From positions 15,741,894-15,805,893 of the forward strand of contig NW_004624734.1 of assembly GCF_000247695.1 (NCBI RefSeq): a DNA stretch of 64,000 nt, read 5' to 3'. The position numbers were made by a program, and so were the translations under genes. Source of the stretch: Heterocephalus glaber. Taxonomy: Eukaryota; Chordata; Mammalia; Rodentia; Bathyergidae. Positions 59,136 to 64,000 of the stretch are shown here, in pieces; within the stretch, counting starts at the first letter, position 1, and each line of letters opens with the position of its first letter. Below the pieces are notes generated by a model. It searched no databases and was not told the origin of the DNA. It saw only the letters and a program-made list of their open reading frames with translations.

Positions 59136-60064
59136 GTCCTTATTTAGTGCTAATGTCACATGGAAATGTGGCTCACTCAAAAGGGAAGCAAAAAAACCCA
59201 AAACTCAGTTTAATGAAAAAAGGGAAACCTGAGGATGTAATTTGAAAAGAAAAGAAGTGTCTCAGTCAACTGACATCATGTCCTAGGGCTTAGTTTGAGT
59301 TGTACAATTGTTTTGCTAAAGGGGAAAATCCTAGCCATTGGAGCCAGAGCTCCCTGCCCTAGTCAGCAAATCAAGATTTTGCAAAGTTTTACTTTCATCG
59401 ACATTGAACCTGCTGATAATTTCTCAGGCAGTAGATCCACACTATTCTTTTTAGAAATAAACTTAAATGATGCTTCATTGTAGATTAATTCCTTTTAATG
59501 TAAATCAATTCTATTTAACATGTTGCCTTCCTTGTAGTTTCATTAGCAACAATCTTTTCAAATTATTGTGAGAGTTCATTTTACAGGTGGCATAAAGTAA
59601 AAAAGCAAGCAGTTAGTCCTAAAAACTGAAGTCAGTTTCTATAACCCAGGTCTCCTATGAAAATATCCCTTCTTCAATCTTTGCTGTACTCTCTAACTAC
59701 ACATACTCAGAAAGAAACTGTAGCATGATTGTAGCATGATCTTTGGCATTTGAGTTTTATTATTCAATAAGTTCATATGTATTCACACCCATATGCAATT
59801 CAGAAATTAAATCCCCCTTGAAAATAATGCAACTTATGCTGTAAATAAATAACATGTAGTCTATTTAAAAATATGAAGGGTAAATAAGAAAAACTAAGTA
59901 GTTCAAACTGGGTGAAAAACAATGCTTAGATTTAAAAGTGTAGGTATGTAGCAGTAAAAGTAACCTAGGCAGTTGGAATCAAATCTAAAAGATATTCAAG
60001 AAAAATAATAATAATGCTTCAAAAGTAAAATGAAAGATAGAAGTATTTACTAGATAGTAGGTTT
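59136..60064. other. Unassigned interval
   Basis: No gene recognised; open frame 59295-59483 is anonymous. A MIR-like scrap (GTTTCTATAACCCAGGTCTC) lies near 59635. Confidence 0.45.
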
Positions 60065-60235
60065 CAGTATTTGTTTCATTTTAGCCTCAGGCTAACTCAG
60101 GTAGGTTGATTTTATCCCCATTTTATAGAAGGGGGAAACAAAGCAGAGCTACTTTCTGAATATTACACATGTAATCTTCTATGATAAATAATTGGCATTA
60201 GAATACAAATATTTCTAGTTCAAAGTTAATGGTTC
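60065..60235 (-). mobile_element. MIR SINE, antisense
   Basis: AGGTAGGTTGATTTTATCCC, CATTTTATAGAAGGGGGAAA and CAAAGCAGAGCTACTTTCTG follow the complement of MIR, with a weaker 5' part up to about 60235. Confidence 0.7.
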
Positions 60236-60299
60236 TTATTTTTTTTTACTTCCCACCTATCCCTACTGCTCCCACTCAGTGCCTCAAGTAACATGTTTT

Positions 60300-60393
60300 T
60301 TTGTTTTTGTTTTTGTTGTTTTAGTACAGGGAATCGAACTTAGGACCTTGCACTTGCAAGGCAGGCAACGGAACCACTGAGCTAAATCCCCAG
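60300..60393 (-). mobile_element. ID-type SINE with perfect 17-bp TSD
   Basis: Antisense ID: a (GTTTTT)n run, AGTACAGGGAATCGAACTTA, GGACCTTGCACTTGCAAGGC, AGGCAACGGAACCACTGAGC and TAAATCCCCAG. The target CTCAAGTAACATGTTTT is repeated exactly at 60283-60299 and 60394-60410. Confidence 0.94.
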
Positions 60394-60410
60394 CTCAAGT
60401 AACATGTTTT

Positions 60411-60850
60411 AAAAATTGAAATTATCAATACACAACTTACATATCATAACACAACATAATGTAACATAAGCTATGTCCATTTAAGGTGTACTATTAAAGA
60501 AGCTTTGACAGATATCTATGCTTGTGCAACTGCTGCAGTTTGAAAATACAGACTTTCCACAGCCTTGGAGATGTGTTATGTTCTTTTGGAATCCACCCCC
60601 CTTCCCAATCAGACAGAGCAAACCACCAATGTTCTGCCTGACTATATATTAGCACAAATTTTGTAAAAGTTCGTAAAAATGAAAGTTAGAACATATGCAT
60701 TTTATGTGATCTAGCTTCTTTCCCTCTACGTGATTTTGATGTTGTTTTGTGTGTTTGTAGTTTGACCATTATTGCAGCCCAGTCATATTCTGCTGTATGG
60801 ATATACTATATTTCTCTTATTCAGTCAACAATCAGAAATCAAGGAGTAGC
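60411..60850 (-). mobile_element. Old L1M 3'UTR, antisense
   Basis: ATTGAAATTATCAATACACA, CATTTAAGGTGTACTATTAA, GACAGAGCAAACCACCAATG, TATGTGATCTAGCTTCTTTC and GCTGTATGGATATACTATAT follow the complement of the L1M 3'UTR. It was the target of the ID insertion at its left edge. Confidence 0.65.
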
Positions 60851-61239
60851 TTGACTGAGTTTTTCTTCTAAGACACTCCAACTGTAAGGACAACTATATT
60901 CTGAGTCTATTGTTCCCTGAACCTTGGACTGAGGCTAGAGGCTTATAGTTTTAAGGTTGGTCACTCAAACAGCTGTATCCTCAGGTACTCTCTTCATTTT
61001 TAGGCAAAATAACCCCAAAGAACCTTTAAATAATTCTAGGACTAATAAGATAGTTTGGCTCTTTTTGTTGGAGATATGTTAGTTTTAGAACGCAAATATA
61101 TTTCTGTATACTGTCAATGAAAATTTTTGAAATCTATATAAAATTCTGAATTTTACTGAATTTTACAGTACTATCTATAGTGAAACCTTTTAGTGTGAAG
61201 TGAAAAACATATGTGTAAGATCTACATGTTGAAAAATTT

Positions 61240-62520
61240 AACATGCTTTTAGTGATACAAAATAAACCAAGAAGATTTAAAAAAATAGAGATATATCATA
61301 TGAATGGGCCGAAAGACTCAGTGTTGTTGAGAAATCAATTATCATCATATTAACCTATAGAATGAACATAATCCCAATGAGAAACACTAGGAATTGATTT
61401 ATTTTCCTTCGTTTGAAGTCAACTGGTTGGTTCTAAATAGTCTGTGGGAAAGCAAAGGAAATAGAAAAGCCATGGCAGTTTTCACAAAGGACAGAGCCAG
61501 AGAACTTGCACTACCTGATTCTGAGACTTAATATAAAAGCTTGTAATCCAAACGGTATAGAGCTGGCAGCGGGACAGAGACCTCGATCAATCAGGGCACA
61601 ATAAAGAGTCTGGAAATAGACACACACTTGTATGCTCAATTCATTTTTGACAAAGGCACAAGGTCATTTTATGAAAAAGAATAAAAATTTCTACAACTTA
61701 TTCTGGAACAGTGAAAATTTAAGAGCAAAAATGATCCTCAACTGACACTTCACACACCAAAGAGCTAAGCCTAAACCCTACAATATATAATTCCTAAAAA
61801 CAAACCCTGAACAAAGAATCTTTTTGATCTTGCTTTAGACAGAAACAACACAGACACAATACGAAAAGCATGATTCATAAAAGAATTTCAAAATTTTGAC
61901 TTCATCAAAACTTAAAAACATTTCTTCAAATGGCATTTTTAAGATAAAATACAAGCCAGAAATTGAGGATATTTGTATTCAAAAAACGTTAAGAAATCTC
62001 AACAACAAAGTGTAAGAAAGAAGCAACCCAGTATAGAGTTCTACCCATTTTTGAACAGACAATTCACAAGTGAAGTTGTATAGATTGCAAATAAATACAT
62101 GAAAAATGTGCTTAACATAATTAATGATAAAGCAAGTTACAGTTAAAAGCATAATACTCCCATACTACGTCAATTTTAAGCAATTAAAATAATCTTATAA
62201 TAGTGAGAATGCAAAGTACATGCACCCTCACATTCTGCTAGTACGAATATTACATGTAAATGTTTGAAAAGGCAACAAGGTTGATCCTTTTAGAGGATTG
62301 CTTTCAGCAACAAAAATGAAAATAAATTGATATGTTCTTACTGTGGATCAGAGGATCACATACGCAGTATATGTTATGTGGTGAAGTTCAAATCTGCAAA
62401 ACGGTGTTAGAGAAATTTAGAAGTTTGGCAGAACTGCTTTATATCTTGATCAGTAATTATATAACTGTATTCATTTACTAAAATCCACAGTAAGGTATGT
62501 TAAAAAATTTGAATTTAGTG
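61240..62520 (+). mobile_element. L1M ORF2 C-terminal part and 3'UTR, sense
   Basis: GAACTTGCACTACCTGATTC, AGAGTCTGGAAATAGACACA, CTCAATTCATTTTTGACAAA, TGACTTCATCAAAACTTAAA, AGAATGCAAAGTACATGCAC and AGTTTGGCAGAACTGC run in L1 order. Many frame breaks. Opposite in orientation to the adjacent 3'UTR at 60.4-60.85 kb. Confidence 0.75.
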
Positions 62521-62924
62521 AATTAAATTAAGCTTCCATAAACCTGATATCAACAACAACAAAAAACACTGAATGGCGTGAAACAAAATTTCAATCCAGC
62601 AATATTCACCATGACACTAAAGGCTATAATTAAGTACTCAGATGGTTACTTATGTAGTTGACTACAAATACGGCGATACAGCCACAAATGCTCACAACTC
62701 ATGTACTATTAATCATGTTGCATTCTAAATTTGATTTTCTGAGATAATGTACAATTTTAGTAAACTCTAAAAATTAAGTATAACTTTCCCATCAATTATG
62801 GGGTAGTTACATTTCTAGAAAGCTTACTGCATATTACAACCATAAAATATGTTTAGAATTGATGTGGAAATAGAGTTAGGTTTTTGTCTCAGGAAGGAAG
62901 TGAGTGATCTGGTGTTTTAGAGCA
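62521..62924. other. Probable decayed L1M 3' end
   Basis: CAATCCAGCAATATTCACCA fits a diverged L1 3'UTR, but the rest is not assignable. No gene. Confidence 0.35.
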
Positions 62925-63125
62925 GAGAGTCTCAAGGCAGATTTCTTTGCCTCAAATCCTGGCTCTGCATCCTCCCAGTTTGGTGACCTTGACCTCAGAC
63001 AATTATTTGTACCCGTGTTTACTCTGTTTTCTCATCTGTAAAATGTAGTGGTGATATCAAACTAATTGATTTTATGAAAATTAACTGGGCAATTGTTTGA
63101 AAACCCTTACAAAAGTGCATGGCCC
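62925..63125 (+). mobile_element. MIR SINE, nearly full length
   Basis: TTGCCTCAAATCCTGGCTCT, CAGTTTGGTGACCTTGACCT, TCTGTTTTCTCATCTGTAAA, ATGTAGTGGTGATATCAAAC and ACAAAAGTGCATGGCCCATG follow the MIR consensus from the core to the 3' end, the clearest MIR in the window. Confidence 0.82.
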
Positions 63126-63210
63126 ATGATAGGGGGCCCAAAGCATCTCCTGAAGGCTCTAGCCCAGAGTCAAAATGCCTACGTGTTTTTCATCTTCTGT
63201 TTGATTGCAG

Positions 63211-63378
63211 GCCATTTACGGACAGAGCTGCCCTCCCAACAACAGACAGTGGTGCTGCAGGCTCTGAAGAGTTGCAGGCAGATCCTCCACACCTCCAGCC
63301 ACCATCATCTCGTAGTCATGACCTCACACATGCTATTCCGGTGTCTCTGTGCCTACATTTCTTTATCTGAGACCTTGG
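63211..63378 (+). other. Exon-like segment (weak candidate)
   Basis: A pyrimidine-rich tract ending TTCTGTTTGATTGCAG (63195-63210) is a good splice-acceptor shape; a GGGTAGAG at 63377-63384 gives a poor donor. The segment is markedly GC-richer than its surroundings, and an open frame covers all of it (63093-63470), with a second frame open to 63370. No domain is recognised. It might be an exon of a noncoding or unknown transcript, or chance. The open frame start lies inside the upstream MIR. Confidence 0.2.
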
Positions 63379-64000
63379 GTAGAGATTTTCTTCAGAGACC
63401 TCTGTCCAGGCCTCCTTACCAAAGAGAAAGGGGAAACTTTGAAGATATTTTCCCTACCCTGACTCAGTAGCCACCACAGGCTCCAGGAAATGGCTGGTGT
63501 TCTAGATTCTTCTTTATGCTATCACACAAAATAAGCTTTAACATTTTCATTTTGGGCTTGTTTCATTAGTCTGCTCCTCTGTCAGACAGTGCTTTCTTTT
63601 CCAACTCAGGTGAATTTCTGATGTTCTCCTAGTTATTATAATCACTCCAGTAATAATTATTATTACTATATATCATTAGACACTGTCTTGTTAATAGATA
63701 TTCTCTTCAGATATTTGAAAATCTTCAGGACACTCAATGTACCTATGCTGTGCTGGATGACACCATGCATTATAGCAGATTCTGGCCTCTATTCACTAAA
63801 TGCTAGAAAACTAATGCAATCACGGTGGATATAAAACACATTTTGACCTACCTTGTAAAATGAGCCCAGAGGAGCAGAGTCTACCTTGAACACTCAGAGA
63901 CTGTGATACTAACGCTTCTCATGAAGGTCTCTGTTTCTTGGTAAATTCCTCCAGGCCATTCATGAAAGCAAGACAGTGGACCATAGGCCATGAGCCATCT
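63379..64000. other. Unassigned interval at window end
   Basis: No gene or named repeat recognised. Confidence 0.5.

Noticed and set aside
1..64000. CRISPR arrays, operons, ribosome-binding sites, bacterial mobile elements
   Set aside because: The repeat content is plainly mammalian; no regularly spaced direct repeats or compact gene arrays exist.

Overview
The window is nuclear DNA from a placental mammal, very AT-rich, with no recognisable protein-coding gene. I see no conserved domain, no gene-length open frame, no CpG island and no bona fide rRNA, tRNA or CRISPR. The longest open frames lie in L1 3'UTR polypyrimidine strands, microsatellites or decayed L1. It reads as a gene desert or the inside of a very long intron.

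The repeats point to a rodent of the squirrel-related or beaver side. There are short tRNA-derived ID-type SINEs with a distinctive loop region, B1-dID composites (B1/Alu-like head joined to an ID-like tail), an active-looking L1 lineage with a purine-rich 3'UTR, MaLR (ERVL-type) LTRs, and old eutherian MIR, L2 and mariner relics. Beaver (Castor) is my best guess; this is inference from SINE type only.

Layout. 1-10.4 kb: tandem L1 3'UTR (2.48-3.03 kb), an MLT2-like LTR (3.09-3.54 kb), a MaLR LTR (5.30-5.69 kb), a B1, a MIR, an antisense L1M carrying an ID insertion (7.9-8.5 kb), and a MaLR piece abutting an L1 3' half (8.6-10.4 kb). 10.4-30 kb: mostly unassigned AT-rich sequence with scattered L1 3' ends (12.5, 17.6, 23.0 kb), a MaLR piece, a B1-dID and possible conserved noncoding blocks. 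30-44 kb: a mariner fossil with a readable catalytic motif, two copies of one ancient 3'-end repeat, a possible conserved block at 33.8-34.1 kb, two ID insertions, one near-complete solo MaLR LTR, L2 and MIR. 44-54 kb: a dense stack of antisense L1 fragments with three ID insertions, a young inverted L1 and another MaLR. 54-64 kb: an L1 3'UTR, a B1-dID, several MIRs, an ID insertion, two opposed L1M pieces and, near 63.2 kb, a weak exon-like segment.

Nothing here looks like an undescribed protein system. The most informative signals are the ID subfamily with clean target-site duplications (TSDs), a 93-bp L1 insertion with a perfect 20-bp TSD, an inverted (twin-primed) L1, recurrent G-quadruplex-capable L1 3'UTRs and nested insertions that give a relative time order. 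Family names come from remembered consensus patterns, not a database search, and edges of old repeats are approximate.
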